A DNA stretch of 64,000 bases from Dyella amyloliquefaciens (lineage in GTDB: Bacteria; Pseudomonadota; Gammaproteobacteria; Xanthomonadales; Rhodanobacteraceae): the NCBI RefSeq assembly GCF_004296575.1, contig NZ_SAYT01000004.1, positions 1 to 64,000 of the forward strand. The letters are read 5' to 3'. Under the pieces are notes generated by a model. The model did no database searches. It worked only from the letters and a program-made list of their open reading frames with translations, and was not told the DNA's origin. Positions 1-12,243 of this stretch are shown here, piece after piece. The position numbers were made by a program, and so were the translations under genes. Within the stretch, counting starts at the first letter, position 1. Each line of letters starts with the position of its first letter.

Positions 1-21
1 CCGTATATGGACTCCTCCCCA

Positions 22-258
22 TTGCAAGCCTCCCGTGCTCTGGCGTCCGTGTCGACTGCACACGTATATCCGGCCTCTGACAACCACACCGCATAGCGGT
101 GCTGGGCCATGATGGGCTAGTCGCGCGCCGGCTCCCAATCGCTTTCTCGTGCTTTAGGGCACTTGGACATTTCAGGGTTTTGCCGGCGCCGGTTCGACCG
201 GTTCGCCATCGTGCGGTGGGCTTAGCAATCGTGGTTGGATGATCGTCGTACGTCTCTA
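22..258 (-). ncRNA. Candidate guide (bridge/seek) RNA region of the IS
   Basis: A non-coding 237-bp stretch downstream of the transposase. It holds several short stems: CACCGC-ATA-GCGGTG at 87-101, GTGC-TTTAGG-GCAC at 149-162 and CCGGT-TCG-ACCGG at 189-201. In IS1111-type elements the guide RNA is encoded in this position. I infer the RNA from position and structure; the targeting loops were not identified. Confidence 0.45.
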
Positions 259-1290
259 TCAGGCGGCCGCCAGGGCCGGTTGGTAATCACGTTGGTGACG
301 CAGTAGAGCCCAAGCCAGTCGCGCCGTCTTGTTGGCCAGGGCCACGCAGGCGACATTGGGATGGGCGCGCTGGGCGAGGCGCACGACCCACTGACTAAGT
401 CGATCGTCCTTGGAGGGCGCCGTGCGCAGCGCTGACCGCGCGCCATGCACGAGGAGCCCGCGTACGTAGGCATCACCGCGCTTACTGATGCCGAGCAGGC
501 GTTCCTTCCCACCTGAGCTGTGTTGACGCGGAGTAAGACCAAGTGAAGCGGCCATCTGACGACCATTGGTAAATTGCTTCGCATCGCCCACGGCGGCAAT
601 GAGCGCGGTGGCGACCATCGGGCCTACGCCACGCAAGCACTGCAGTCGCTGGGCATCGGGATCATGCTGCGCAATGAGGGCAATGTCGTGATCGACCTCC
701 GCGAGGCGCTCGTCCAGTGCGCGCAAGTCGCGCCACAGGCCGTCGAGGATTTTCCGGAAGCAGGCGCTCAATCCGTTGTCGGCATCTTCGAGCCACGCAG
801 GAATCGCTCGGCGCAGTGAGGACAGCTCCAGCGGCGCCACCAAGCCGTATTCGGCGGCCAGTCCGCGGATCTGGTTACCCTTCGCGGTGCGTTGCTCCAT
901 CAGTCCGGAGCGCACGCGATGCACAGCCTGGATGTCTTGTTGGCGGGTGGTCTTCACAGTGACGAAGCGCATGCTAGGCCGACTCATCGCCTCGCAAATG
1001 GCCTCGGCGTCGTTCGCATCGTTCTTGTTGCTCTTCACATACGGCTTCACGAACTGTGGCGCGATCAACTTCACGCGGTAGCCCAGCGCTTGGAGCTGAC
1101 GAGCCCAATGGTGCGCTCCGCCACAGGCCTCGATGCCAACTTCACAGCCTGGCTCAGCCACTTCCTGGAGCACCTGCAGCCAACGGTCTCGGGGCAGGCG
1201 CCGACGCCACACCGTCCGCTCCGACCGGTCCGTGCCGTGCAGCTGGAAAACCTGTTTGGCGATGTCGATCCCAATGCGCGTAAGCTTCAT
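259..1290 (-). CDS. IS110/IS1111-family transposase
   Basis: A DEDD transposase of about 343 residues, intact. The N-terminal RuvC-like part begins with GIDIAKQVFQLHG, and KSNKNDANDAEAICEA supplies further acidic residues. The C-terminal transposase-20 part contains CLRGVGPMVATALIAAVGD and, further on, the serine-bearing stretch ASLGLTPRQHSSGGKERLLG. Start chosen at 1290 because GAGGAG precedes it at good spacing; an in-frame ATG at 1308 lies upstream of that site. This family acts on double-stranded circular intermediates and, in recent work, is guided by an element-encoded RNA. The Shine-Dalgarno is part of a third copy of the terminal repeat. Confidence 0.9.
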   Translation of the reverse strand: MKLTRIGIDIAKQVFQLHGTDRSERTVWRRRLPRDRWLQVLQEVAEPGCEVGIEACGGAHHWARQLQALGYRVKLIAPQFVKPYVKSNKNDANDAEAICEAMSRPSMRFVTVKTTRQQDIQAVHRVRSGLMEQRTAKGNQIRGLAAEYGLVAPLELSSLRRAIPAWLEDADNGLSACFRKILDGLWRDLRALDERLAEVDHDIALIAQHDPDAQRLQCLRGVGPMVATALIAAVGDAKQFTNGRQMAASLGLTPRQHSSGGKERLLGISKRGDAYVRGLLVHGARSALRTAPSKDDRLSQWVVRLAQRAHPNVACVALANKTARLAWALLRHQRDYQPALAAA

Positions 1291-1372
1291 GAGTGGACTC
1301 CTCCTCACTGTGACTGGTTGTCTCGCAACTCCAGTCTGGCACTCTTAGATGCCGAGGGTGGGGAGGAGTCCA
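1291..1372 (-). promoter_or_regulatory. Transposase leader with SD-sequestering inverted repeat
   Basis: Read on the minus strand, the terminal repeat at 1372-1359 (TGGACTCCTCCCCA) can pair at 13 of 14 positions with 1307-1294 (TGAGGAGGAGTCCA), which contains the transposase GAGGAG ribosome site. The loop would be 51 nt. Transcripts entering the integrated element from outside would therefore carry a masked ribosome site. Confidence 0.55.
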
Positions 1373-1420
1373 TCCCATTGCTTTCGGGAAGCGGCGTGGC
1401 CCAGGCGGTAGAATGGCGGC

Positions 1421-1783
1421 ATGCATATCTTCAAAGTCTTCCATATCGAAGCGGCGCATCGCCTGCCCAACGTGCCGCCTGGCCACAAATGCGCGCGCCT
1501 GCATGGGCACTCCTTCAAGGTGGAGATCCATGTGGCCGGCGAGCCCGATCCCACCATGGGCTGGGTGATGGATTTCGCCGACGTGAAAGCCGCGTTCGCC
1601 CCGCTGTACGACCAGCTGGACCATCACTACCTCAACGACATTGAAGGCCTCGAGAATCCGACCAGCGAAATGCTTTCGCGCTGGATCTTTCGCCATCTCG
1701 AGCCGGCGCTCCCTGGGCTGGACAAGGTGGTCGTGCACGAGACCTGTACCTCCGGTGCCAGTTGCAGTCGCGACAGTTTTTGA
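1421..1783 (+). CDS. queD: 6-carboxy-5,6,7,8-tetrahydropterin synthase QueD
   Basis: Converts 7,8-dihydroneopterin triphosphate to 6-carboxytetrahydropterin in queuosine/7-deazaguanine biosynthesis. The 120-residue protein is the usual length. Zinc ligands H13, H28 and H30 and catalytic C24 are visible in AAHRLP and [20 protein letters not shown] and LENPTSE follow and the C-terminal HETCTSG carries the conserved glutamate. The end (GASCSRDSF) differs slightly from the usual family tail. A -10-like TAGAAT sits at 1409-1414, only 7 nt from the ATG, so the transcript may be leaderless. The upstream IS ends about 50 bp away. Confidence 0.93.
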   Translation: MHIFKVFHIEAAHRLPNVPPGHKCARLHGHSFKVEIHVAGEPDPTMGWVMDFADVKAAFAPLYDQLDHHYLNDIEGLENPTSEMLSRWIFRHLEPALPGLDKVVVHETCTSGASCSRDSF

Positions 1784-1813
1784 CGCGTCGCAAAATTCTT
1801 TGAGTTGTCGTAA

Positions 1814-1842
1814 TTGACAGTTTCAATTGAAATTTTTGTGAC
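1814..1842 (+). promoter_or_regulatory. Possible phasin promoter
   Basis: TTGACA at 1814-1819 matches a -35 box exactly, but the hexamer 17 nt downstream (TGTGAC) is a poor -10. The stretch is AT-rich with a short AATTGA/TTCAATT inverted repeat. TATATT at 1866-1871 is another possible -10. Confidence 0.35.
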
Positions 1843-1935
1843 ACGGCGGTTCGTTCAGGAAAAATATATTGCAGCGCACAAAATGACTTGGTAGGCTTTC
1901 TGCCACTACCCCCACTCCCTTCGAGGGACCAAGTC

Positions 1936-2319
1936 ATGACGCAGCAACTCAACGCCCAGGTTTTTGCCTACGCCAAGCAGCTGGCTGACAGCGCCTTCAA
2001 GGCTCAGTCCGTGGCGCTCAAGGGTCTGGAAAAGGTCGCCGAGCTGCAGATCAAGGCGCTCGAGAAGCAGGCCGAAGCCACTTCGGACTTCATCAGCGGT
2101 GCTTTCGAGACCCGCGATATCGATGGTCTGCGTGCCCTGTGGGAGAAGGCCACCACCGCGAGCCGCGAGAACGCCGAGCGCGCCGTGTCGGTCACTCAGG
2201 AAATCATCGCCGTGACGCAGAAGACCGCCGAGTCGCTCAGTGCACTCGTGCAGGAGCAGCAGCAGGCCGCCAACGACGCCGTTGCCGCGCCGGCCAAGAA
2301 GGCTGCGGCCGCCAAGTAA
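1936..2319 (+). CDS. Phasin family protein
   Basis: A 127-residue, mostly helical, amphipathic protein. The body AYAKQLADSAFKAQSVALKG with heptad-like KVAELQIKALEKQAEA matches the PhaP-type phasin fold, and the tail is an Ala/Lys-rich segment (APAKKAAAAK). Phasins coat polyhydroxyalkanoate granules; related proteins without PHA act as stress or storage helpers. No pha genes are in this window, so the granule role is inferred. Start at 1936 follows GAGGGACC; an upstream in-frame extension to 1888 lacks a ribosome site. A strong terminator follows, so it is monocistronic. Confidence 0.8.
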   Translation: MTQQLNAQVFAYAKQLADSAFKAQSVALKGLEKVAELQIKALEKQAEATSDFISGAFETRDIDGLRALWEKATTASRENAERAVSVTQEIIAVTQKTAESLSALVQEQQQAANDAVAAPAKKAAAAK

Positions 2320-2362
2320 TACCGCTTTATCGGCGTAACGCCTCTTCCCCCAGTTGCGCCGT

Positions 2363-2390
2363 GGGGCCGGACGACAGTCCGGCCCCTTTT
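2363..2390 (+). terminator. Rho-independent terminator after the phasin gene
   Basis: A perfect 10-bp stem (GGGGCCGGAC / GTCCGGCCCC) with a GACA loop is followed by TTTT. Confidence 0.9.
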
Positions 2391-2468
2391 CTTTGGCGTA
2401 TTCGCGAAAACTCGCGAAGGAATTGTGAACGCACCGGCGATTAGACAAGTTGTCGCATCAAGCGCGGC

Positions 2469-2498
2469 TTGTCGCTGTAAATGCAGCACTGATATACT
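2469..2498 (+). promoter_or_regulatory. Likely sigma-70 promoter of the atp operon
   Basis: TTGTCG (2469-2474) and TATACT (2493-2498) are separated by 18 bp, about 70 bp upstream of the atpI start. It is the best promoter match between the phasin terminator and atpI. Confidence 0.6.
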
Positions 2499-2567
2499 TT
2501 TTCAGATTGGACCGTAGCCCGCAGATGGTTCGGTGCCGCCTAGGGCGAAACCGCGCGGGAGCGTCAC

Positions 2568-2933
2568 GTGCTCAATAGTCTTGCTTCCGGTCGACGCCTG
2601 GCGCTGCGCATTATCTTGCTGCAGCTGGCCGTGGCGGCGATTGTGGGACTCACCTTCCTGACGCAGGGGCGCCGCGAGGCATTGGCTGCCTTTGCGGGCG
2701 CCACCGTCGTGGCGCTGGGTACCGCGCTATTGGCGTGGCGTACCTTCGCCGGGTTGGGTGGTGGCGGCATGACCATGTGGCGCGTGATGTCAGGAGTGGT
2801 CCTGAAGTGGATCGTGATCTTCGGAGGGCTGATCGCGATCCTCGGTCAATGGAAATTACCGCCACTAGCTGCCATCACGGGGCTGGTGGCTGCTTACGCA
2901 ATAAATTTGCTGGCGTTCAGATTCAAGGGCTAA
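2568..2933 (+). CDS. atpI: ATP synthase subunit I
   Basis: Small integral membrane protein of the atp operon that aids assembly of the c-ring or Mg uptake in relatives. The 121 residues form about four hydrophobic segments (LRIILLQLAVAAIVGLTF, ALAAFAGATVVALGTALLAW, VVLKWIVIFGGLIAIL and a C-terminal one). Starts at GTG 2568 preceded by GGGAGCG. First gene of the operon, 3 nt from atpB. Confidence 0.85.
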   Translation: MLNSLASGRRLALRIILLQLAVAAIVGLTFLTQGRREALAAFAGATVVALGTALLAWRTFAGLGGGGMTMWRVMSGVVLKWIVIFGGLIAILGQWKLPPLAAITGLVAAYAINLLAFRFKG

Positions 2934-3770
<837 letters not shown>

Positions 3771-3825
3771 CGTTTCGTTCCATCCGGTTCCGCTTTAAAC
3801 CGCTTTGCCCTTTATCACTTCTTAG

Positions 3826-4134
<309 letters not shown>

Positions 4135-4150
4135 TCGGCCCGAAGGAGAG

Positions 4151-4179
4151 TCACCGCGGCGCTGAAAACGCCGCGGTGA
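4151..4179 (+). promoter_or_regulatory. Strong hairpin in the atpE-atpF gap
   Basis: Perfect 11-bp stem (TCACCGCGGCG / CGCCGCGGTGA) with a CTGAAAA loop. No U-run follows, so it is more likely an mRNA-stabilising or processing element than a terminator. Confidence 0.7.
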
Positions 4180-4219
4180 TCAGCGGTTTAACGCGTTACC
4201 GGAGTTAATTGGAAAGCTC

Positions 4220-4690
4220 ATGGATATCAATCTGACTTTCCTGGGCCAGATGGTTTCTTTCGCCATCCTGGTCTGGTTCACCACGAAGTTCATCTGGCCG
4301 CAGCTCAATCACGCGATTGAAGAGCGCCAGAAAAAGGTTGCCGAAGGTCTGGCTGCCGCCGAAAAGGCGCGCGCCGAACTGAAGGACGCCGACGCCAAGG
4401 TTGCCAACGAGATCAAGCTGGCCCGTCAGCAGGCCAACGAGATCATCGAGCGCGCCCAGGGTCAGGCCAACCAGATCGTGGACAAGGCCCGTGCCGAAGC
4501 CATCACCGAGGCCAACCGCCTGAAGGCCAGCGCCGCGGAAGAGATCGTCAGCATGCAGCAGCGTGCGCGCGAAGAACTGCGTGGCTGGGTCGGCCGTCTG
4601 GCCGCCCAGGGTGCGGAGAAGATCGTGCAGCGCGAGATCGACGCGTCGGCCCACAAGGCCATGCTCGACCAGCTCGTCTCCGAGATCTAA
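4220..4690 (+). CDS. atpF: F1Fo ATP synthase subunit b
   Basis: Peripheral stalk subunit, 156 residues, usual length. One N-terminal membrane helix ([20 protein letters not shown]) is followed by a long charged right-handed coiled coil rich in Ala, Glu, Lys and Gln, ending with a C-terminal part that binds delta ([14 protein letters not shown]). Only 3 nt separate it from atpH. Confidence 0.96.
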   Translation: MDINLTFLGQMVSFAILVWFTTKFIWPQLNHAIEERQKKVAEGLAAAEKARAELKDADAKVANEIKLARQQANEIIERAQGQANQIVDKARAEAITEANRLKASAAEEIVSMQQRAREELRGWVGRLAAQGAEKIVQREIDASAHKAMLDQLVSEI

Positions 4691-4693
4691 GCC

Positions 4694-5227
4694 ATGGCCC
4701 AGGCAATCACCCTCGCCCGCCCGTACGCACGTGCAGCCTTCGAGCTGGCCCATGAGGCCGGCTCGCTTGGCGCATGGTCGCAGGCGCTGGCGTTCGCCGC
4801 CGAAGTGGCGAAGGACGCGCGTGTTGCCAACCTCGGCAATGATCCGCGCGTGCAGCCCTCGCAGCTGGTGGCGATCCACCTTCCGCAGGGCATGGCCGCC
4901 GATGCGCCGTTCGCCCGCTTCCTGGGTGAGCTTGCCGAGCACCGCCGCATGGCTCTGCTGCCGGAAATCGCCGCACTGTACGAAGAGTACAAGCGCGAGT
5001 CCGAGTCGCAGCTGCTGGTGAAGGTGACCAGTGCGTTCGCGCTGGATACCGCGCAGGCCGAGCAGCTCAAGGCGTCGCTGAAGCGTCGATTCAAGCGCGA
5101 GATCGAGCTGGAGACCAGCGTCGATGCATCGCTGCTTGGCGGCGTGGTGATCGACACCGGCAGCGAAGTGATTGACGGCTCCGCCCGCGGACGTCTGTCG
5201 CGCTTGACCAGCGCGCTGACGCACTAG
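4694..5227 (+). CDS. atpH: F1Fo ATP synthase subunit delta
   Basis: Links the b-dimer to the top of F1. The 177-residue protein begins ITLARPYARAAFELA, the family signature, and ends with LLGGVVIDTGSEVIDGSARGRLSRL, the conserved C-terminal motif. Nearly adjacent to atpF, suggesting coupled translation. The next gap holds tandem palindromic repeats. Confidence 0.96.
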   Translation: MAQAITLARPYARAAFELAHEAGSLGAWSQALAFAAEVAKDARVANLGNDPRVQPSQLVAIHLPQGMAADAPFARFLGELAEHRRMALLPEIAALYEEYKRESESQLLVKVTSAFALDTAQAEQLKASLKRRFKREIELETSVDASLLGGVVIDTGSEVIDGSARGRLSRLTSALTH

Positions 5228-5233
5228 GCTTCA

Positions 5234-5343
5234 CGCGAAGTCCGTTTCGCGAAGAGCAAAACCGGCCATCCGTGGCCGGACAACTCACAGATTTAAGCGA
5301 AGTCCGTTTCGCGAAGAGCAAAACCCGGCCATCCATGGCAGGA
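5234..5343 (+). repeat. Duplicated 46-bp unit with four palindromic hairpins (atpH-atpA gap)
   Basis: Two near-identical copies (5235-5280 and 5297-5343) each hold two hairpins: GCGAAGTCCGTTTCGC (5235-5250, 5297-5312) and a CCGGCCAT-CC palindrome (5262-5279 closing GTGGCCGG; 5325-5342 closing ATGGCAGG). Hairpin starts are 27, 35 and 28 nt apart. The 8-2-8 layout with a central CC is shared with the arrays at 7945-8089 and 36988-37035. Confidence 0.85.
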
Positions 5344-5380
5344 CTCTTCAAAAAAGACTCAAAATTCAGGATATCGACCC

Positions 5381-6931
<1,551 letters not shown>

Positions 6932-6945
6932 GCAGTAACAAGGGC

Positions 6946-6969
6946 GTACGGCCGTCTGGACGGCCGTAC
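6946..6969 (+). promoter_or_regulatory. Hairpin in the atpA-atpG gap
   Basis: Perfect palindrome GTACGGCCGT-CTGG-ACGGCCGTAC, which can also be read as 11-2-11. No U-run follows. Confidence 0.7.
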
Positions 6970-7022
6970 CGCACTCCGGCTTGACGGCCGGGATCGCAAT
7001 AACCCAAAAGGTTGAGGCAAAC

Positions 7023-7943
7023 GTGGCAAGCGGACGCGAAATCAAAACCAAGATCAAGAGCACGCAGAACATGCGCAAGGTGACGCGCGCGCTCGAGATG
7101 GTCTCGGCCTCGAAGATCCGCAAGGCGCAGGATCTGATGAAGGCCTCGCGTCCCTATGCGCGCTCGATGCGCAAGGTGATCTCGCACATCGCCCAGGCCA
7201 GCACCGAGTTCAACCATCCGTTCCTGGTGGAGCGCGAGACCGTGGCCCGCGTGGGCTACATCGTCATCACCACGGACCGTGGCCTGTGCGGCGGCCTCAA
7301 TGCCAACCTGTTCCGTCGCATGCTTCCGGCCATCCGTGAGTGGCAGGACAAGGGCGTGCAGGTCGACGTGGTCGCGGTTGGCCAGAAGGCGATCCAGTTC
7401 TTCCGCCGTATCAAGGGCGTCAACCTGATCGCCACGGCCAGCCACCTCGGCGAGCGTCCGAAGCTGGAGGCCCTGATCGGCGTGATGAAGGTCGCGCTCG
7501 ATGCCTACATGGGCGGCAAGCTCGACCGCGTGTTCCTCGCGCACAACGAGTTCGTCAACACGATGACGCAGAAGCCGGCGGTCCATGCGCTGCTTCCGCT
7601 GCCCGTGGCGGCCGAGGAAATGGGCGAAGGCCAGACCGGTTCGCCCGATTACCCGGTGTCGGGCCTCAAGCTCGAGCAGAAGCATGACTGGGACTACATC
7701 TATGAACCCGATGCCGCCACCGTGCTCGAGCACGTGCTGGGTCGTTACATCGAGTCCGTGGTGTACCAGGGCGTGCTGGAAAACCTCGCCAGCGAACATG
7801 CCGCGCGCATGGTGGCGATGAAGAGCGCGTCCGACAACGCAAGCAAGGTGATCGGCGAACTGACGCTCATCTACAACAAGGCGCGTCAGGCCGCGATTAC
7901 CCAGGAAATCTCGGAAATCGTCGGTGGTGCCGCGGCGGTGTAA
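7023..7943 (+). CDS. atpG: F1Fo ATP synthase subunit gamma
   Basis: Central rotor shaft, 306 residues. I place the start at GTG 7023, giving [19 protein letters not shown], which aligns with the usual N terminus; an in-frame ATG at 6981 would add 14 atypical residues. A GGTTGAGG ribosome site precedes the GTG. The conserved [10 protein letters not shown] segment and the C-terminal helix [19 protein letters not shown] are present. Confidence 0.96.
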   Translation: MASGREIKTKIKSTQNMRKVTRALEMVSASKIRKAQDLMKASRPYARSMRKVISHIAQASTEFNHPFLVERETVARVGYIVITTDRGLCGGLNANLFRRMLPAIREWQDKGVQVDVVAVGQKAIQFFRRIKGVNLIATASHLGERPKLEALIGVMKVALDAYMGGKLDRVFLAHNEFVNTMTQKPAVHALLPLPVAAEEMGEGQTGSPDYPVSGLKLEQKHDWDYIYEPDAATVLEHVLGRYIESVVYQGVLENLASEHAARMVAMKSASDNASKVIGELTLIYNKARQAAITQEISEIVGGAAAV

Positions 7944-7944
7944 G

Positions 7945-9537
<1,593 letters not shown>

Positions 9538-9553
9538 TCGGTGTGAGGCATTA

Positions 9554-9582
9554 CGGTGAAGCGCGACCATCGCGTTTCACCG
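9554..9582 (+). promoter_or_regulatory. Hairpin in the atpD-atpC gap
   Basis: A 12-bp stem (CGGTGAAGCGCG / CGCGTTTCACCG, one G-U pair) with an ACCAT loop. It lies 17 nt after the atpD stop and is not followed by a U-run. Confidence 0.7.
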
Positions 9583-9631
9583 GCACCACACAGCATCGTC
9601 TGCTTTTCACCGAACGCACCGGAATACCGTC

Positions 9632-10057
9632 ATGAGTCATACCCTCCGTGTCGACATCGTCAGCGCCGAAGCCGAGATCTTCTCTGGCGAAGCGCAGCTC
9701 GTGGTCGCCACCGGCGAGATGGGCGAACTGGGCATTGCGCCCCGCCACGCGCCGCTGATCACCCGCCTGAAGGCCGGCCACGTCGACGTGGTGCTGGGCA
9801 ACGGCGAGCGTCAGCAGTTCTGGGTGTCGGGCGGCATCCTGGAAGTGCAGCCGCAGGTTGTCACCGTGCTGGCCGACACCGCCGCACGCGCGTCCGATCT
9901 GGACGAAGCCTCCGCGCAGCGCGCCAAGCAGGAAGCCGAAGAGGCGCTGGCCAACCGCACCGATGCGGTGGAGATCGCCGAGGCGCAGGCCAAGCTGGCC
10001 GAAGCCATCACCCAGCTGCAGGCCCTCGAGCGCCTGCGCAAGACGCTCAAGCACTAA
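9632..10057 (+). CDS. atpC: F1Fo ATP synthase subunit epsilon
   Basis: Rotor subunit and intrinsic inhibitor, 141 residues. The N-terminal beta-sandwich contains [19 protein letters not shown] and [18 protein letters not shown]; the C-terminal two-helix hairpin is rich in Ala, Glu and Gln. Last gene of the operon, followed by a terminator. Confidence 0.96.
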   Translation: MSHTLRVDIVSAEAEIFSGEAQLVVATGEMGELGIAPRHAPLITRLKAGHVDVVLGNGERQQFWVSGGILEVQPQVVTVLADTAARASDLDEASAQRAKQEAEEALANRTDAVEIAEAQAKLAEAITQLQALERLRKTLKH

Positions 10058-10080
10058 GTCCACGGCAACGTGGCTGCGAA

Positions 10081-10105
10081 ACGCCGGCCTCGTGCCGGCG
10101 TTTTT
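10081..10105 (+). terminator. Terminator of the atp operon
   Basis: 8-bp stem (ACGCCGGC / GCCGGCGT) with a CTCGT loop and a run of T. Confidence 0.9.
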
Positions 10106-10139
10106 GTTTATGCTGCCTCCATTGAGGGGGAGGCGTGGA

Positions 10140-10706
10140 ATGGACGCTACGTACCGTGGCGGTTGTGCGATTGCCCGTGTGCCATGTATCGGCATTCTTG
10201 CCCTCGCCCTGGCAAGCTGCGCCAACACGCCACCAGCCAGGCCCGCCAGGCCGACGACGGAGGGCGATACCTCCTATCGAGCCACGGCGAAGAACGATCT
10301 CCGGCACTATCAACTTGCCCTCGGCCAGGTGGCGACCGGCGCCGTTCCCCGTGACCACCCTGCGCCGATCTATCCCCCTTCGCTGCTGGAGCAGAGGCTT
10401 CCGCCGCAGGAAGTGGAAGCACTCCTGATCGTGGATGAAGCGGGCAAAGTCACCGAAGTGCGTATGGCCGGTGAAGCGAAGGCAAACGCCGATACGCGCC
10501 TGTTTTATGCCGCGGTCCGGGCGGCTGCCATGCAATGGGCCTTCACTCCCCTGCACGTTACCCAGTGGGCCGCGGATGCCGACGGCAACACGCATGAAAC
10601 GGGTAGCGAAGAGCGCCCGTTCAGCATGGACTATGTATTTCGTTTTGCCTGGAAGGACGGCAAGCCGGTCACCGATGCATCGGCGCCACCCCATGTCACG
10701 AGATAG
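10140..10706 (+). CDS. Lipoprotein with TonB-C-like domain
   Basis: About 188 residues. The N terminus has a lipoprotein signal with lipobox LASC (C27), followed by a Pro-rich linker. The C-terminal part (APIYPPSLLEQRLPPQEVE, then LLIVDEAGKVTEVRM and an aromatic WAFTPLH) resembles the energy-transducing TonB C-terminal fold, but there is no N-terminal TonB membrane helix pairing with ExbB/D genes here. Start at 10140 follows a GGGGGAGGCG site. Function unknown; a periplasmic scaffold role is possible. Confidence 0.65.
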   Translation: MDATYRGGCAIARVPCIGILALALASCANTPPARPARPTTEGDTSYRATAKNDLRHYQLALGQVATGAVPRDHPAPIYPPSLLEQRLPPQEVEALLIVDEAGKVTEVRMAGEAKANADTRLFYAAVRAAAMQWAFTPLHVTQWAADADGNTHETGSEERPFSMDYVFRFAWKDGKPVTDASAPPHVTR

Positions 10707-10787
10707 CCAGAAGGCCTACCTCCTCGGGTACCGGAGTGCGTGCACCCTGGCTGTTATTCTCCGCCGCTAGCCAAGACAGGTCTGCCC

Positions 10788-12161
10788 ATGATCAAGAACG
10801 CTCCGCTGCACGTGATCGTCCTAGCCGCCGGCGAAGGCAAGCGCATGAAGTCGAAGAAGGCCAAGGTGCTGATGCCGTTGGCCGGGCGTCCGTTGCTGGC
10901 GCACGTGCTGGAGGCTGCCCGCGCGCTCAAGCCGCAGGTGATCCACCTGGTCTACGGCCATTGCGGCGAGCAGGTGCATGCGGCGTTCGACGGTGATGTC
11001 GACCTGCGCTGGGTGCTGCAGTCGCAACGCCTGGGTACCGGTCATGCCGTGCGCGAGGCGCTGCTGGACGTACCGGACGACGCCACCGTGCTGGTGCTCT
11101 ACGGCGACGTGCCGCTGACCCGCCCGCAGACACTGGAGCGCCTGGTACGCGCCGAAGGGACGGTGAGCCTGCTTGCCACGCGTGTGGCCAATCCGTTTGG
11201 TTACGGCCGCGTGCTGCGCGACGGCAACGGCTACGTGCGTGCGGTCGTGGAAGAGAAGGACGCGGACGACGCGCAGCGCGCGAACAACCTGATCAATACC
11301 GGCATCCTTGCGGCCGAGGCGGTCGCGCTCAAGCGCTGGACGTCCAAGCTCGACCGCAACAACGTGCAGGGCGAGTACTACCTCACCGACATCTTCGCGA
11401 TGGCTGCCGGCGAGAACCGCTCTGCCAGCTGCGTGGAATGCGAGGACGAATACGAGGCGGCGGGCGCCAACAATCCCTGGCAGCTGGCCGAGCTGGAAGC
11501 GCAGTACCGCCAGCGCGCCGTCAAGGCGCTCGCGCTCGAGGGCGTGCGCATGGTCGATCCTGCGCGCATCGACATCCGCGGCACGGTCAGCGCCGGCATG
11601 GACGTGGAGATCGATGCCAACGTGATCTTCGAGGGCGACGTCACGCTGGGCGACGACGTGCTCGTCGGTCCCTTCACCCGCCTGAAGGACGTGAAGCTCG
11701 CCGCCGGCACCGTCGTGCAGGCGCATTGCGATCTGGAGGGCGTGGTGACGCACGGTCCATGCACGATCGGGCCGTTCGCGCGCCTGCGTCCGGGTACGGA
11801 GCTGGCCGCCGGCGTGCATATCGGCAACTTCGTCGAGACCAAGAAGGCGCAGATCGGCGAGGGCAGCAAGGCCAACCACCTGAGCTATCTCGGCGACACC
11901 GTGATCGGCAGTGGCGTGAATGTCGGCGCCGGCACCATCACCTGCAACTACGACGGCGCCAACAAGCACGTGACCACGATCGGTGATGGCGCCTTCATCG
12001 GCTCCAACAGTGCGCTGGTGGCGCCCGTCACCATTGGTGCGCAGGCCACCATCGGCGCCGGGTCGGTGATCGGCAAGGACGCGCCGGCGGGCGAGCTGAC
12101 CATCGCGCGCGCGCGCCAGACGACGTTGCATGGCTGGCATCGGCCGATCAAGCAGAAGTGA
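10788..12161 (+). CDS. glmU: Bifunctional N-acetylglucosamine-1-phosphate uridyltransferase / glucosamine-1-phosphate acetyltransferase
   Basis: Makes UDP-GlcNAc for peptidoglycan and LPS. 457 residues, usual length. The N-terminal pyrophosphorylase begins [28 protein letters not shown] and the NTGI segment follow. From about residue 250 a left-handed beta-helix with hexapeptide repeats ([16 protein letters not shown] and on) carries acetyltransferase residues around [11 protein letters not shown] and HLSYLGD. Start at ATG 10788; the longer in-frame start at 10740 adds a segment absent from homologues. Location after the atp operon is common in gammaproteobacteria. Confidence 0.96.
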   Translation: MIKNAPLHVIVLAAGEGKRMKSKKAKVLMPLAGRPLLAHVLEAARALKPQVIHLVYGHCGEQVHAAFDGDVDLRWVLQSQRLGTGHAVREALLDVPDDATVLVLYGDVPLTRPQTLERLVRAEGTVSLLATRVANPFGYGRVLRDGNGYVRAVVEEKDADDAQRANNLINTGILAAEAVALKRWTSKLDRNNVQGEYYLTDIFAMAAGENRSASCVECEDEYEAAGANNPWQLAELEAQYRQRAVKALALEGVRMVDPARIDIRGTVSAGMDVEIDANVIFEGDVTLGDDVLVGPFTRLKDVKLAAGTVVQAHCDLEGVVTHGPCTIGPFARLRPGTELAAGVHIGNFVETKKAQIGEGSKANHLSYLGDTVIGSGVNVGAGTITCNYDGANKHVTTIGDGAFIGSNSALVAPVTIGAQATIGAGSVIGKDAPAGELTIARARQTTLHGWHRPIKQK

Positions 12162-12243
12162 CCGGCATAGTCCGAATGGTCTGATGTCTTGCGGGCCGGC
12201 CGCGGCGTATAACTCGCGCCGCGTTCGCCAAAGGGAGAGGGCC

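Larger units (their letters stand above)
8..1372 (-). mobile_element. IS110-family (IS1111-like) insertion sequence
   Basis: The element consists of one DEDD-type transposase gene on the minus strand with a short upstream segment (about 80 bp) and a longer downstream segment (about 240 bp). A 14-bp inverted repeat lies at 8-21 (TGGACTCCTCCCCA) and 1359-1372 (its exact complement). Sub-terminal inverted repeats and a longer non-coding region after the transposase are traits of the IS1111 branch; IS110-proper elements lack such repeats and have the long region upstream. Exact outer ends are uncertain because these elements make no target duplication and the repeats can lie a few bases inside the tips. 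An 8-bp direct match (CCCATTGC) occurs at 18-25 and 1374-1381. Confidence 0.85.

Noticed and set aside
8-1381. CCCATTGC direct repeats as a target-site duplication
   Set aside because: One copy (18-25) overlaps the IS inverted repeat, and IS110-family elements do not normally duplicate their target; it is noted only as a possible core match.
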